From positions 1,550,001 through 1,614,000 of the forward strand of contig NZ_CP032084.1 of NCBI RefSeq assembly GCF_003600685.1: DNA of 64,000 nucleotides, read 5' to 3'. Both the position numbers and the translations under genes were made by a program. Shown here one piece after another: positions 17,016 through 26,273 of this stretch. The number at the start of each line of letters is the position of its first letter. Positions within the stretch are counted from its first letter, which is position 1. The stretch comes from Achromobacter sp. B7. GTDB lineage: Bacteria; Pseudomonadota; Gammaproteobacteria; Burkholderiales; Burkholderiaceae_B. The notes under the pieces were generated by a model that saw only the letters and a list, made by a program, of their open reading frames with translations, was not told the DNA's origin and did no database searches.

Positions 17016-18335
17016 ATGTCCAACACCATGAGCAAGCCGGGGCTGGACCCCATCGAGCATGCCAGCCAGGACGAGCTGCGCGCGCTGCAGCTCGAGCGCC
17101 TCAAGTGGTCGCTCAAGCATGCGTACGACAATGTTGCGCATTACAAGAAGGCGTTCGACGAAGCGGGCGTGCATCCCGACGACCTGAAGCAGCTGTCCGA
17201 TATTTCGAAGTTTCCTTTCACGACCAAGAAGGAACTGCGCGACAACTATCCGTTCGGCATGTTTGCCGTGCCGCGCGAGCGTATTTCGCGCGTTCACGCG
17301 TCCAGCGGCACCACGGGAAAACCGACGGTGGTGGGCTACACCAAGGGCGACCTGGACAACTGGGCGAACCTGGTGGCGCGCTCGATCCGCGCGGCCGGCG
17401 GCAAGCCGGGCGACACGGTGCACATCGCCTATGGCTATGGCCTGTTCACCGGCGGGCTGGGCGCGCATTACGGCGCCGAGCGCCTGGGTTGCACGGTCAT
17501 CCCGATGTCGGGCGGGCAAACCGAAAAGCAGGTGCAGTTGATCAACGATTTCCGTCCGGACATCATCATGGTCACGCCCTCCTATTTCTGCAATATTCTC
17601 GAAGAACAGCGCCGCCAGGGCATTGATCCGCGTCAAAGCTCGCTGCGTATCGGCATCTTCGGCGCCGAGCCGTGGACGGGCCAGATGCGTGCCGATATCG
17701 AGGCCGAAGCCGGTATCGATGCGGTGGATATCTACGGCTTGTCGGAAGTGATGGGCCCGGGCGTGGCCAGCGAGTGCGTGGAAACCAAAGACGGCCCGGT
17801 CGTCTGGGAAGACCACTTCTACGCCGAGATCATCAATCCGGACACCGGCGAACCGGTGGCCGATGGCGAGGCCGGCGAATTGGTGTTCACGTCGCTGACC
17901 AAAGAGGCGATGCCGATCATCCGCTACCGCACTCGCGACCTGACTCGTCTGTTGCCGCCCACGGCGCGCAGCATGCGCCGCATCGGCAAGATCACCGGCC
18001 GCAGCGACGACATGTTGATCGTGCGGGGCGTGAACATGTTCCCGACGCAAGTGGAAGAACTGGTGCTGAAGATCGCCCAGCTGGCGCCGCATTATCAGCT
18101 GGTCCTGTCGCGTACCGGCAATATGGACGAGCTTGAAATCCTGACCGAAGTGCGCGCCGAGTTCTCGGGGCTGTCGGAGGCCGAACGCAATAACCTGGGC
18201 AAGCAGTTGCAGCATGCCGTGAAGACGCACATCGGCGTCAGCGCGCGCATCCAGGTGTCGGACGCCGGCCATGTGGAACGCACGCTGACCGGCAAGGCGC
18301 GCCGCGTGATCGACAAGCGACCGAAGGTGGTTTGA
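17016..18335 (+). CDS. paaK: Phenylacetate-CoA ligase
   Basis: A 439-residue AMP-forming ligase that makes phenylacetyl-CoA, the first step of the pathway and the PaaX effector. The P-loop is SSGTTGKPTVVGYT (about residues 100-113), the adenylation core includes YGLSEVMGPGVA, and the C-terminal swivel domain includes GKITGRSDDMLIVRG. Shine-Dalgarno AGGAGAG lies at 17002-17008. It is last in the operon, 101 bp after paaI, and followed by a strong terminator. Confidence 0.97.
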   Translation: MSNTMSKPGLDPIEHASQDELRALQLERLKWSLKHAYDNVAHYKKAFDEAGVHPDDLKQLSDISKFPFTTKKELRDNYPFGMFAVPRERISRVHASSGTTGKPTVVGYTKGDLDNWANLVARSIRAAGGKPGDTVHIAYGYGLFTGGLGAHYGAERLGCTVIPMSGGQTEKQVQLINDFRPDIIMVTPSYFCNILEEQRRQGIDPRQSSLRIGIFGAEPWTGQMRADIEAEAGIDAVDIYGLSEVMGPGVASECVETKDGPVVWEDHFYAEIINPDTGEPVADGEAGELVFTSLTKEAMPIIRYRTRDLTRLLPPTARSMRRIGKITGRSDDMLIVRGVNMFPTQVEELVLKIAQLAPHYQLVLSRTGNMDELEILTEVRAEFSGLSEAERNNLGKQLQHAVKTHIGVSARIQVSDAGHVERTLTGKARRVIDKRPKVV

Positions 18336-18381
18336 TCGAGGCTGTCTGATCCGGTTGTTTCCGGTTTCAGCCGTCAATCAC

Positions 18382-18411
18382 AAAAAAAGCAGCCGTTCGG
18401 CTGCTTTTTTT
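18382..18411 (+). terminator. Rho-independent terminator of the paa operon
   Basis: AAAAAAGCAGCC and GGCTGCTTTTTT flank a GTTC loop, 47 bp after paaK. It can also act for the convergent MATE gene. Confidence 0.9.
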
Positions 18412-18470
18412 ATTTCCGTAACCCCCGCGGAAAGGCGCCGGGGGAGGGCGCCAGGGCAGGGCCGTGTTGG

Positions 18471-19877
18471 CTACCGCCCCACGGCCAACGTGCGAACGAT
18501 GCGGCGGTACCAGATGTGCAGCAGGATGGCGGACAGCGCCAAGCCCACCATTGCCATCAACCACATGCTGCCCGCGCCTTCGGGTGAGCCGGGCAGCAAC
18601 GCGTTGCGGACGCCGTCCAGGCCACCCCGGCCGGGGCCAAAGCCGAACCACCAGCCGCCGACCAGCCCCACGCCCGCCAGCGCCACCACCTGCAACAGCA
18701 GCGGCACCACCGCAACCTTGTAGGCGCGCAGCAGGTAAGAGTTGATGCATTGCATGGAATCGAACAGGTGAAACAGCGGCAACACCGCCAGCAGCGTCGT
18801 TGCCACGGCAGCCACGCCGATGTCGTCCGTGTATGCGGCAAGGATCAGGGGCCGGCCCACCAACAGCACGGCGGCGGTCAACAATGCGCCGATCAGGCCC
18901 AGCGCCAGCCCGGCCATGCCGGTGCGATGCGCGTGCGCAAGATTGCCCGCGCCGATGGCCTGCGCGGTCAGCGCCGCGGTGGCCACGCCCAGCGCCATGG
19001 GCATCATGTAGCACAGGGCCGCCAGGTTCGACATGATCTGGTGTCCGCCCGTGACATACGTGCCTTCGCGCGCCACCAGCAGGGCCATGAAGGTAAAGGC
19101 CGACACCTCGACCAGGTACGAGCCGCCCATGGGGATGCCCAGGCGCAGCAGTTCCTTCAACGTCTTCCAGTCGGGCTTGCCCACGCGCAGATTGAAGCGG
19201 CGATAGAAGCGATCGTGCGTAATGACCCAGAGGCCCAGGCCGAGGCTCATCCACGACACCACGGCGGTTGCCAGCCCCGCGCCGGTGGCGCCCATCGCGG
19301 GCAGGCCCAGGTTGCCGTAGATGAACAGCCAGTTGAAAAATGCCTTGAATGCAATAGCGGACAGGTTGATTGCCATGACCAGCTTTGGCCGTGACACCGA
19401 GGTGCCCAGCGCGTAGATGGTGCGAAACACCAGCGCCGCCGGCAGGGCCAGCACCAAAGCCTGCAAGTAGGACCCGATCCGTTCGCGCACGCCCGGCGCC
19501 ACGTCGCCCGACATCGACAACCACACGTCCGGGAACAGCATCAGCACCGCGCCCACCACGGACAAGCCCAGCGCCAGCCAGACGCCCTGGCCCCAGCTGC
19601 GGCCGACTTCGTCGTTGTTGCCGGCGCCGAAATGCTGCGCAAGGATGGGGATGAGCGCATGTACCACGCCCATCAGGCCAACGAAAACGGTGATGTAGAT
19701 AGAGGCGGACAAGGCCATCGCGGCCAGGTCGCTGGCGCTGGAGTGGCCTGTCATGGCGGTGTCCAGCACGCCGAACGAAATACCGGCCCACTGGCTGATC
19801 AGCACCGGCCACGCTTGTTTGGCGATGCCGCGCACAGTGGCGCCGAAGGATATCGGCGCCGCGTTGACGGAATTCAT
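18471..19877 (-). CDS. MATE family efflux transporter
   Basis: A 468-residue protein with about twelve hydrophobic helices and MATE (NorM-like) family sequence: AWPVLISQWAGISFGVLDTA in helix 1 and ALIPILAQHFGAGNNDEVGR in helix 2. It is expected to export cationic drugs or metabolites by Na+ or H+ antiport. The ATG at 19877 overlaps the TGA of the upstream glycosyltransferase gene (ATGA); a longer frame to 19943 exists but lacks support. Coupling to a glycosyltransferase is unusual for a simple drug pump. Confidence 0.92.
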   Translation of the reverse strand: MNSVNAAPISFGATVRGIAKQAWPVLISQWAGISFGVLDTAMTGHSSASDLAAMALSASIYITVFVGLMGVVHALIPILAQHFGAGNNDEVGRSWGQGVWLALGLSVVGAVLMLFPDVWLSMSGDVAPGVRERIGSYLQALVLALPAALVFRTIYALGTSVSRPKLVMAINLSAIAFKAFFNWLFIYGNLGLPAMGATGAGLATAVVSWMSLGLGLWVITHDRFYRRFNLRVGKPDWKTLKELLRLGIPMGGSYLVEVSAFTFMALLVAREGTYVTGGHQIMSNLAALCYMMPMALGVATAALTAQAIGAGNLAHAHRTGMAGLALGLIGALLTAAVLLVGRPLILAAYTDDIGVAAVATTLLAVLPLFHLFDSMQCINSYLLRAYKVAVVPLLLQVVALAGVGLVGGWWFGFGPGRGGLDGVRNALLPGSPEGAGSMWLMAMVGLALSAILLHIWYRRIVRTLAVGR

Positions 19878-21604
19878 CGGTTCGGGCCGACTCGCAGCAG
19901 TCGGAACACTTCCTGGCGATCGGCGCGGCGGCCGCCCTGCCACAACACGTCGGCCCCGTCGCTATAAGCGGCAGTGTTGTCGCGCAGGCTCTGGTTGTTG
20001 GTCTGTTGCAGGATCAGCGTGCACTTCGCGTCGAACGTGAAGGTCAGATTGTCGAAGATCAGGAACGATGCGCGCTGGCCGCTGCCCAGGCTCAAGCCAC
20101 GTACGCATTCGCCGGGTCGCGCATGTTGCGCCAGTGCCTGCGCCAGTTGGCCCGATACCGTGCGATAGCTGCGCGCGTAGTCCACGGCGGGTTGCCACAG
20201 CAGCACAAGCAGAATCCACGTTACGGTCAGGCCGCCGGCGGACAGCACCGTGCCGCGCCACAGCGCTTGCGGGCGTACGCGCAGGCGCCACACCACCAGC
20301 GCAATCCAGGCCACGGTAAAGATCACCGCCAGCGTGAAGGCGCCCCACGAAATGACGGGCTCGTAGCCGGTGGTCTGGCGGGCGATGTTGCGGGAAATCT
20401 GCGCCGGCCAATTGAAGTGCAGGGCCACCCAGCCGAGCCACGCGGTGGCGGCCGTCAGCGAAAAACACATGACGGCAAACCAGTCCAGCGTATTGACCAC
20501 GCCACGGCGCAGCGTGGGTAACGAGAACGCGCCCAGCACGGCGCAGGGTACGGCCAGCATCACGTATTCGGAGTCGGACGCCTCTTCCAGTACGAACAGC
20601 ACCAGTGCCGCGCAGACCAGCAGCATCAACGGCAGCCAGATGTGCGGGGCGTAGATCCATTCGCGCCAGCGCCAGACCGCCAGCAAGGCCAGCGGCCATG
20701 TCGGCCACAAGTACCAAGGCAGGTCGCGCAGCGTGCGGCCCATGTCGTGCCAGGTCGGTAGGGCGAATGACGTCAGGTTCCAGGTCTTCCAGTTGCGGAT
20801 CCAATACTGGCTGCTTTCGCTGGCCGGGATCCACCACGCCAGGATCAGCGCTACCGTCACCAGCACCGCCCACGGCAGCCAGCGCTTGCACTTCCACAAT
20901 TGGCTGCGCGGATAGAACGCCAGCAGTGCGCCGATCATGATGGGAACCGCGCCCACCCAACCGCGCGTAAGAAAGCTTGCGGCCAGCGCGATGCCCAGCG
21001 TGGTGGTGCCGGTAACCGGCCGGTCGACGCTGCGCGCCAACGAATAAAAGGCCAGCGCCTGGCAGGCCATGATGGCGGGTACGACTGTGGTTTCGTGCGT
21101 GCGCTGAAGGATGCCCACGGTGGCCAGCAGCAGCAGCAGCGCGGCGTCGGCCAGCATGCGTCCGTAGTCGCGCGGTTCGGGTTCGCCGCCGAAGGGCAGC
21201 GCAAGTGGCTGGGCTTCGCTACGGCGGCCCAGCAGGTAGGTGCCGTACCAGACACTGGAGGCCGTGATGCCGAACCACAGCAGATTCGGCAGGCGGCCGG
21301 CGGTGATGTCGCCGATAAACGGGCCGAACAACCAGATGCAGATCGCGCCCACCCAGGTGATCAGCGGGCCTTCTTCGGCATGAGCCAGCAGCCCGACCTG
21401 GGGCAGCAGCCACGTGATGCCGCCTTCCCGGATGGCGGTGATCATCGTCGCCAGGCCAACCGCATCGTCCGTTTTCCACGGGTCGCGCATGAACAGGCCG
21501 GCCACGATATAGGCCAGCGCCAGGCCCAGCAGGATCAACCTGGGAAGCTTCGCGGTTGCCACGGACGTGAGCCGGGCAGGAGTGGAAAAAGAAAGTGGGG
21601 ACAC
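19874..21604 (-). CDS. GT39-type (ArnT/PMT-like) membrane glycosyltransferase
   Basis: A 576-residue multi-helix protein with the GT-C layout of dolichyl/undecaprenyl-phosphate mannosyl- or arabinosyltransferases. Early in the protein lies FMRDPWKTDDAVGLATMI, whose acidic pair matches the catalytic loop after the first helix. About eleven hydrophobic segments follow, then a soluble C-terminal domain (residues about 470-576). The start is uncertain: GTG at 21604 is given, GTG at 21562 (562 residues) is equally possible, and neither has a clear Shine-Dalgarno. The open frame further upstream crosses the rpmE2 terminator and is not coding. It is coupled to the MATE gene. The acceptor (lipid A, glycan or protein) is unknown. 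Confidence 0.8.
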   Translation of the reverse strand: MSPLSFSTPARLTSVATAKLPRLILLGLALAYIVAGLFMRDPWKTDDAVGLATMITAIREGGITWLLPQVGLLAHAEEGPLITWVGAICIWLFGPFIGDITAGRLPNLLWFGITASSVWYGTYLLGRRSEAQPLALPFGGEPEPRDYGRMLADAALLLLLATVGILQRTHETTVVPAIMACQALAFYSLARSVDRPVTGTTTLGIALAASFLTRGWVGAVPIMIGALLAFYPRSQLWKCKRWLPWAVLVTVALILAWWIPASESSQYWIRNWKTWNLTSFALPTWHDMGRTLRDLPWYLWPTWPLALLAVWRWREWIYAPHIWLPLMLLVCAALVLFVLEEASDSEYVMLAVPCAVLGAFSLPTLRRGVVNTLDWFAVMCFSLTAATAWLGWVALHFNWPAQISRNIARQTTGYEPVISWGAFTLAVIFTVAWIALVVWRLRVRPQALWRGTVLSAGGLTVTWILLVLLWQPAVDYARSYRTVSGQLAQALAQHARPGECVRGLSLGSGQRASFLIFDNLTFTFDAKCTLILQQTNNQSLRDNTAAYSDGADVLWQGGRRADRQEVFRLLRVGPNR

Positions 21605-21671
21605 GGGCGTTAATGTAACCGAGGGATCAGGTTGCGCCAGCCCCTGGCTTGCAAAAAGCAGGCAAGGGAGG

Positions 21672-21702
21672 AAAAAAAAGCAGCCCGGAGGCTGCCTTTT
21701 TG
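21672..21702 (-). terminator. Rho-independent terminator after rpmE2
   Basis: On the minus strand, GGCAGCC and GGCTGC flank a TCCG loop and are followed by eight T residues, about 27 bp after the rpmE2 stop. Confidence 0.88.
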
Positions 21703-21728
21703 CTGTGACTCCCGTAGGAGCAACAGGA

Positions 21729-21995
21729 TCAGGAAGCGGACTTGACCGTGCCGGCGGTACGGGCGAAGCGGGCGCGGAACTTTTCCACACGGCCGGTTTC
21801 GACGATACGCGTTTGGGCGCCCGTATAGAACGGGTGCGATTCGGAGGTCACGTCGCACTTGAAGAGCGGGTACGTCTTGCCGTCGATTTCGACGGTTTCG
21901 CGCGTGTGCACGGTCGAACGGGTGATGAACTTGTTACCCGTTTGCAGGTCGGCGAAGACGACTTCGCGGTATTCGGGGTGAATGCCTTCTTTCAT
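21729..21995 (-). CDS. rpmE2: Type B 50S ribosomal protein L31
   Basis: An 88-residue L31 paralogue of the non-zinc (C-) type. It starts [20 protein letters not shown] and includes [11 protein letters not shown]; the CxxC zinc pairs of type A L31 are absent. In many bacteria this form is induced in zinc limitation. The 212-bp upstream gap to kynA holds no recognisable Zur box. The start is set by the family; the open frame upstream is not similar to L31. Confidence 0.95.
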   Translation of the reverse strand: MKEGIHPEYREVVFADLQTGNKFITRSTVHTRETVEIDGKTYPLFKCDVTSESHPFYTGAQTRIVETGRVEKFRARFARTAGTVKSAS

Positions 21996-22207
21996 GGTGC
22001 TTATCCTAGGACCCGCCAAGGGGTCTTTCAAGTTGTAGGGTCGCCAGCCAGGACGCGTTATGCCGTTCACAGTAGAACGCCCACGCAAGGATTCCAGCCA
22101 CGTATCCAAAAAGTAACCCCAAATTCTAGCACGGGTTTTTCCCGGTAGACCAGGGCGGGCAGGCCGGAATCGGCAGCCCGCCACCGGGCGCAAAAGGGGA
22201 CGGGCCT

Positions 22208-23056
22208 TTACAGTTCCGTGCGCAGTTTCCAGATCTCGGGGAACAGGACGACATCCAGCATCCGCCGCAGGTAATCCACGCCCGACGTGCCGCCGGTGCC
22301 GCGCTTGAAGCCGATGACGCGCTCAACCGTTGTGACGTGGCGGAATCGCCACAGTCGGAACGCGTCTTCCAGATCGGTCAGTTTTTCGCCCAGCTGATAC
22401 AGGTCCCAATAGCGATCGGTGTCGCGGTACACCGTCAACCATGCGGCTTCCACGCCTTCCGACGATTCATAGGGCTGGGTCCAGTCACGTTCCAGGCGGT
22501 CCGCCGGCACGGCGATGCCATGGCGCGCCAATAGCCGCAGGGACTCGTCATACAGCGAGGGCGCGTCGTACGCGCTGCGCACCTGGGCCAGCAGGTCTTC
22601 GCGGTGCGCATGCGGTTTCAGCATGGCCGCATTCTTGTTGCCCAGCAGGAATTCGATCTGGCGGTACTGGTAGCTCTGGAATCCGCTGGAGCGCGCCAGG
22701 TACGGCCGCAGCGCCGAATATTCGGGCGGCGTCATCGTGGCCAGCACATCCCAGGCATGAACCAGCTGCTCCATGATCTTGCTGACTCTCGCCAGCATCT
22801 TGAAGGCCGGTTGCAGCCGGTCGGCCGCCACGGCGGCGATGGCTGCGCGCAACTCATGCAGCATCAGCTTCATCCAGAGTTCGCTGGTTTGGTGCTGGAT
22901 GATAAAGAGCATCTCGTTGTGCTCGGGCGACAGCGGATGCTGCGCGCCCAGCACCTGATCCAGATGCAGGTAGTCGCCGTAGGTCATGTCGCGCGTGAAA
23001 TCGAGCTGCGCTTTTTCCTGGTGGACGATGTCTTCGGGGCGGTGCGGGCAGCTCAT
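22208..23056 (-). CDS. kynA: Tryptophan 2,3-dioxygenase
   Basis: A 282-residue haem dioxygenase opening the indole ring of tryptophan to N-formylkynurenine. Family motifs are [38 protein letters not shown] and, near the C terminus, the haem-ligand histidine in [20 protein letters not shown]. The ATG overlaps the stop of a 40-codon ORF (ATGA). It is the last gene of the kyn operon. Confidence 0.97.
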   Translation of the reverse strand: MSCPHRPEDIVHQEKAQLDFTRDMTYGDYLHLDQVLGAQHPLSPEHNEMLFIIQHQTSELWMKLMLHELRAAIAAVAADRLQPAFKMLARVSKIMEQLVHAWDVLATMTPPEYSALRPYLARSSGFQSYQYRQIEFLLGNKNAAMLKPHAHREDLLAQVRSAYDAPSLYDESLRLLARHGIAVPADRLERDWTQPYESSEGVEAAWLTVYRDTDRYWDLYQLGEKLTDLEDAFRLWRFRHVTTVERVIGFKRGTGGTSGVDYLRRMLDVVLFPEIWKLRTEL

Positions 23057-23175
23057 GCTTGGCCTCCGTGGCAGGGCGGGGCAGCGCGGCGGGCCGAGGC
23101 GGGCAATGCGCGCCAGCCCGGCGCGCAGGAACGGGCGCGCGCAAGCGCGACGGCGTGATCTGGGGAGAGGTTCAT
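23053..23175 (-). pseudogene. 40-codon ORF coupled to kynA; possible kynU remnant
   Basis: A short frame beginning [14 protein letters not shown] ends in a TGA that overlaps the kynA ATG. Its first 14 or so residues and a later [10 protein letters not shown] resemble the start of kynureninases (roughly M-x-x-S-P-x-H-A-x-A-L, then APL--ALPAG), after which similarity stops. In kynBUA operons kynU sits exactly here. I infer an internal deletion of kynU that left its start and its coupling to kynA. Similarity over so few residues could be chance; a genuine small leader ORF is the alternative. Confidence 0.35.
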
Positions 23176-23194
23176 GGTCGTGCGTCTTTCAAGG

Positions 23195-23222
23195 CGGGCG
23201 GCCCGTATAAGGTGGCCGCCCG
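23195..23222. other. GC-rich hairpin in the kynB-kynA gap
   Basis: CGGGCGGCC (23195-23203) and GGCCGCCCG (23214-23222) form a 9-bp perfect stem with a 10-nt loop, just upstream of the small ORF on the minus strand. There is no T tract, so it is not a classical terminator. It could stabilise mRNA or modulate kynA expression. Confidence 0.6.
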
Positions 23223-23239
23223 AAAGCCAGCGGACCAGC

Positions 23240-23866
23240 CTACAGTTCGCGCAATACGGCGCGTACCGGGCTGGCATCGGCCTGGACCAGCGCCAACGGC
23301 AGGGCGATCAATTCGTAATCGCCTTCGGGCACATCATCGAGAACCAGGTTTTCCAGTACCCGCATGTCGTGCCGCAAGATCGTATGGTGGCTGTCCAGGG
23401 TCTTGCTGGACGCGGGGTCGATGCTGGCGGTATCCAACCCGATCAGCATGACGCCGCGTTCGGCCAGCCATTCGATGGTTTGGGGGGCGTAGGCCGAAAA
23501 ATCGTCCGTCCACCAATCTTGCGCCGCATGCTTGGCAGTGCGCACGAGCACGCGCGGCGGCAGGTTCAGCGCTGCGTGCGCCAGGTGGTCCGTGGTGATC
23601 AACGGGCCGCAATCAATGGCGTGGATGACGCGGCAAGGACCCAGAAATGGTTCCAGCGAGACCGCGCCGATGGCGGCAGCGCCGTTCTGATAGTGCAGGG
23701 GGGCGTCGGCATGGGCGCCGATGTGCGGCGACAGCGTGATTTCACTGACGTTGACCGGACAGCCGGGCGTCAGCGACCACTTCCATTGCTGGCGGTACGG
23801 CGTGTCGCCGGGGAAAACCGGTGACGCCGTGGAGACGGGCGGGGAAATGTCCCACAAGCGTTTCAT
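23240..23866 (-). CDS. kynB: Kynurenine formamidase
   Basis: A 208-residue cyclase-family (PF04199) metal hydrolase converting N-formylkynurenine to kynurenine. It starts MKRLWDISPPVS; the metal motif is SPHIGAHADAPLHYQNG (HxGxHxDxPxH). It is first in the kyn operon, with 183 bp to kynA instead of a kynU gene. Confidence 0.96.
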   Translation of the reverse strand: MKRLWDISPPVSTASPVFPGDTPYRQQWKWSLTPGCPVNVSEITLSPHIGAHADAPLHYQNGAAAIGAVSLEPFLGPCRVIHAIDCGPLITTDHLAHAALNLPPRVLVRTAKHAAQDWWTDDFSAYAPQTIEWLAERGVMLIGLDTASIDPASSKTLDSHHTILRHDMRVLENLVLDDVPEGDYELIALPLALVQADASPVRAVLREL

Positions 23867-23892
23867 CAGAAGCGTTTTCGTGTCGGCCGGAA

Positions 23893-23952
23893 TGTTCCGG
23901 CGAATGGTCCAGCGGGTGTTCTAGCGAATGGTTCAGCAAATGTTCCAGCGCG
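23893..23952. repeat. 12-bp tandem array (5 units) in the kynB upstream region
   Basis: Units begin at 23893, 23905, 23917, 23929 and 23941 with consensus TGKTCCAGCGAA (for example TGTTCCGGCGAA, TGGTTCAGCAAA). They end 26 bp upstream of the kynB start codon, so they lie in its promoter or leader. Confidence 0.8.
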
Positions 23953-24038
23953 AATAGGTTAAAGCCTAAAGCAATTCCGCTCGGCAGTCTAACGAAATCC
24001 GGCGGCTTGGGGCGTGCCGACAAGCACCCTGCCGCCCG

Positions 24039-24716
24039 CTACAGCCCGCCCAGTTCCGCCATGGATATGACCGACGCGCCGGCCACGATCAGGTGGTCGA
24101 CCAGTTTAACGTCCACGAGGGCCAGCGCCTGTTTCAGCTGTTGCGTGAAGCCCCGATCCGCCGCGCTGGGCTCGGCCATGCCAGAAGGGTGGTTATGCGC
24201 CACGATCAGGGCCGCCGCGTGGTGGCGCAGGGCCTCGCGCACGACCTCGCGGGGGTAAACCGATGCCTGCGACAGTGTTCCGCGCGCCAGTTCGCCCGTG
24301 GCGATCACCCGTAGCTGGTTGTCCAGGTAGAGGGCAATGCAGTGTTCCACCCGCCGATGGCCCAGCGCCGTCAGGCAATATTGCTTTACCTGGGCGGGAT
24401 GGCGCACAGAATGGGGCCGGGTCAGGTCTTCTTCGACGGCGCGGCGCGCCAGCTCCAGCAGGGCGGCCAGGGTGCAGGATTTGGCGGCGCCCAGCCCCGG
24501 AACGGCCATGAGTTCCTCGGGTGTGGCCCCCAAAAGGCCGCGCAGGCCGGAAAAACGCTCAAGCAGCCGGTTGGACAGATCCACCACATTGGTGCCCGGA
24601 ATCCCCGTGCGCAGCCCCAGCGCCAGCAGCTCAGCGTCCTGGAGCGCTGCTGCGCCATGGCGTAGCAGCCGCTCTCGGGGACGCTCGTGTTTTGCCAGCC
24701 GGACAGACAATTTCAT
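24039..24716 (-). CDS. radC: RadC family JAB-domain protein
   Basis: A 225-residue protein with N-terminal UPF0758 helix-hairpin-helix (LLGATPEELMAVPGLGAAKS) and C-terminal JAMM metalloprotease-like domain with HNHPSGMAEPSAAD. The repair role once given to RadC is doubtful in general. It is divergent from fkpB across 49 bp. Confidence 0.95.
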   Translation of the reverse strand: MKLSVRLAKHERPRERLLRHGAAALQDAELLALGLRTGIPGTNVVDLSNRLLERFSGLRGLLGATPEELMAVPGLGAAKSCTLAALLELARRAVEEDLTRPHSVRHPAQVKQYCLTALGHRRVEHCIALYLDNQLRVIATGELARGTLSQASVYPREVVREALRHHAAALIVAHNHPSGMAEPSAADRGFTQQLKQALALVDVKLVDHLIVAGASVISMAELGGL

Positions 24717-24765
24717 ATAAGGCTCTAAAATCAGGGTTTATCCAATATCCATACGGTGGCAGATC

Positions 24766-25242
24766 TTGAGCATCGCCTCTAACGAAGTGAACGTTTTTGT
24801 CCGTCCGGATTCCTACCTGACGCTGCATTACCGAATCACGCTTGCGTCCGGTCCTGGCAAGGACTCTGTGTTCACGAATACTTTCGACGGCCGTCCCGGC
24901 ACGCTGCAAATGGGCAGCGGCCAGTGGGCGCCTGGCCTGGAAGCCGCGCTGATCGGCCATGCCGAAGGCGAGAAATTCAGCGTCACCCTGGAACCCGCCG
25001 ACGCCTACGGCGACCGCAACCCCGAACTGATCCAGCGCGTCACGCGGGCGATGCTTGCCGAGCACGCGGGCGCCGACGCCACGTTCGAGCCGGGCGACCT
25101 GGTCGAGTTCACCGCCCCCAACGGCGGCCGCTACTCGGGCGTGCTGAAAGAAATCAACGACGAGTCGGCGCTGTTCGACTTCAACCATCCGCTTGCGGGC
25201 GTCCGCTTGCAACTGGACGTGGCGCTGCTGGGAGTTCTCTGA
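24766..25242 (+). CDS. fkpB: FKBP-type peptidyl-prolyl isomerase (SlpA/FkpB)
   Basis: A 158-residue prolyl isomerase/chaperone of the SlpA type. FKBP residues include [29 protein letters not shown] and [16 protein letters not shown], with the flap insert after it. The start given is TTG at 24766 ([12 protein letters not shown]); GTG at 24787 is an in-frame alternative, and neither has a strong Shine-Dalgarno. Its stop overlaps the ispH ATG by one base (TGATG), the usual fkpB-ispH pairing. Confidence 0.93.
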   Translation: MSIASNEVNVFVRPDSYLTLHYRITLASGPGKDSVFTNTFDGRPGTLQMGSGQWAPGLEAALIGHAEGEKFSVTLEPADAYGDRNPELIQRVTRAMLAEHAGADATFEPGDLVEFTAPNGGRYSGVLKEINDESALFDFNHPLAGVRLQLDVALLGVL

Positions 25243-26219
25243 TGAGCAAGGCCGTTACCGCCTCCGACGCCGAAGTCCTGCTGGCGCAGCCGCGTGGCTT
25301 CTGTGCCGGTGTGGACCGCGCCATCGACATCGTCGAACGCGCGATCGAACTGCATGGCGCACCGATCTACGTGCGCCATGAAATCGTCCACAACCGCTAT
25401 GTCGTGGAAGACCTGCGCGCCAAGGGCGCCGTCTTCATCGACGAACTGGACGATGCGCCCCCGGGCGCCATCGTCGTGTTCTCGGCCCATGGCGTGTCCA
25501 AGGCGGTGCGGGCCGAGGCCGAGGCTCGCGGCTTGCAGGTGTTTGACGCCACCTGCCCGCTGGTCACCAAGGTGCACATTGAAGTGGCCCGCATGCGCGC
25601 GGCCGGCCGCGAGATCATCATGATCGGCCACAAGGGGCATCCTGAAGTCGAAGGCACGCTGGGCCAGGCGCAAGGCGGCATGTACCTGGTCGAAACCGTG
25701 GAAGACGTGGCGGGCCTGCAAGTCAGCGACCCGGAAAACCTGGCTTTCGTGACGCAGACGACGCTGTCCGTGGATGACGCGGCGGCGGTGTCGCAAGCGC
25801 TGAAGGCGCGTTTTCCCAGCATTGTCGAGCCCAAGAAAAGCGACATCTGCTACGCCACCCAGAACCGCCAGGATGCGGTCAAGGTGCTGGCGCCCGAGTG
25901 CGACCTGGTGCTGGTCGTGGGCAGCCCGAACAGTTCCAATTCCAACCGGCTGCGCGAAGTGGCCGAACGCAAGGGCGTGGCGTCCTACCTGATCGACGGC
26001 GCGCAATCCATTGACCCGGCCTGGTTGGTTGACCGCAAGCGCATCGGCGTGACGGCGGGAGCTTCGGCGCCTGAAATCCTGGTGCAGCAGGTCATCGACC
26101 GCGTCAAGGAATTGGGCGCCGTGTCTGTGCGCACCATGCCGGGCTTGGAAGAAAATGTGGCCTTTCCGTTGCCCAAGGGCTTGTCGCGCAAGTCCGCGCA
26201 GACGGAATCGCTGGAATAA
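25242..26219 (+). CDS. ispH: 4-hydroxy-3-methylbut-2-enyl diphosphate reductase
   Basis: A 325-residue 4Fe-4S enzyme, last step of the MEP isoprenoid pathway, making IPP and DMAPP. The three cluster cysteines are in [23 protein letters not shown] and [13 protein letters not shown]. The substrate-binding HEIVHN, TQTTLS and GSPNSSNS segments are present. The start ATG at 25242 overlaps fkpB; the frame is open upstream but antisense-like. Confidence 0.98.
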   Translation: MSKAVTASDAEVLLAQPRGFCAGVDRAIDIVERAIELHGAPIYVRHEIVHNRYVVEDLRAKGAVFIDELDDAPPGAIVVFSAHGVSKAVRAEAEARGLQVFDATCPLVTKVHIEVARMRAAGREIIMIGHKGHPEVEGTLGQAQGGMYLVETVEDVAGLQVSDPENLAFVTQTTLSVDDAAAVSQALKARFPSIVEPKKSDICYATQNRQDAVKVLAPECDLVLVVGSPNSSNSNRLREVAERKGVASYLIDGAQSIDPAWLVDRKRIGVTAGASAPEILVQQVIDRVKELGAVSVRTMPGLEENVAFPLPKGLSRKSAQTESLE

Positions 26220-26273
26220 GCAAGCGCCGCCCGCACGGCGGCACAGCGCCCAAAAAAACAAGGAGAAGACTTC

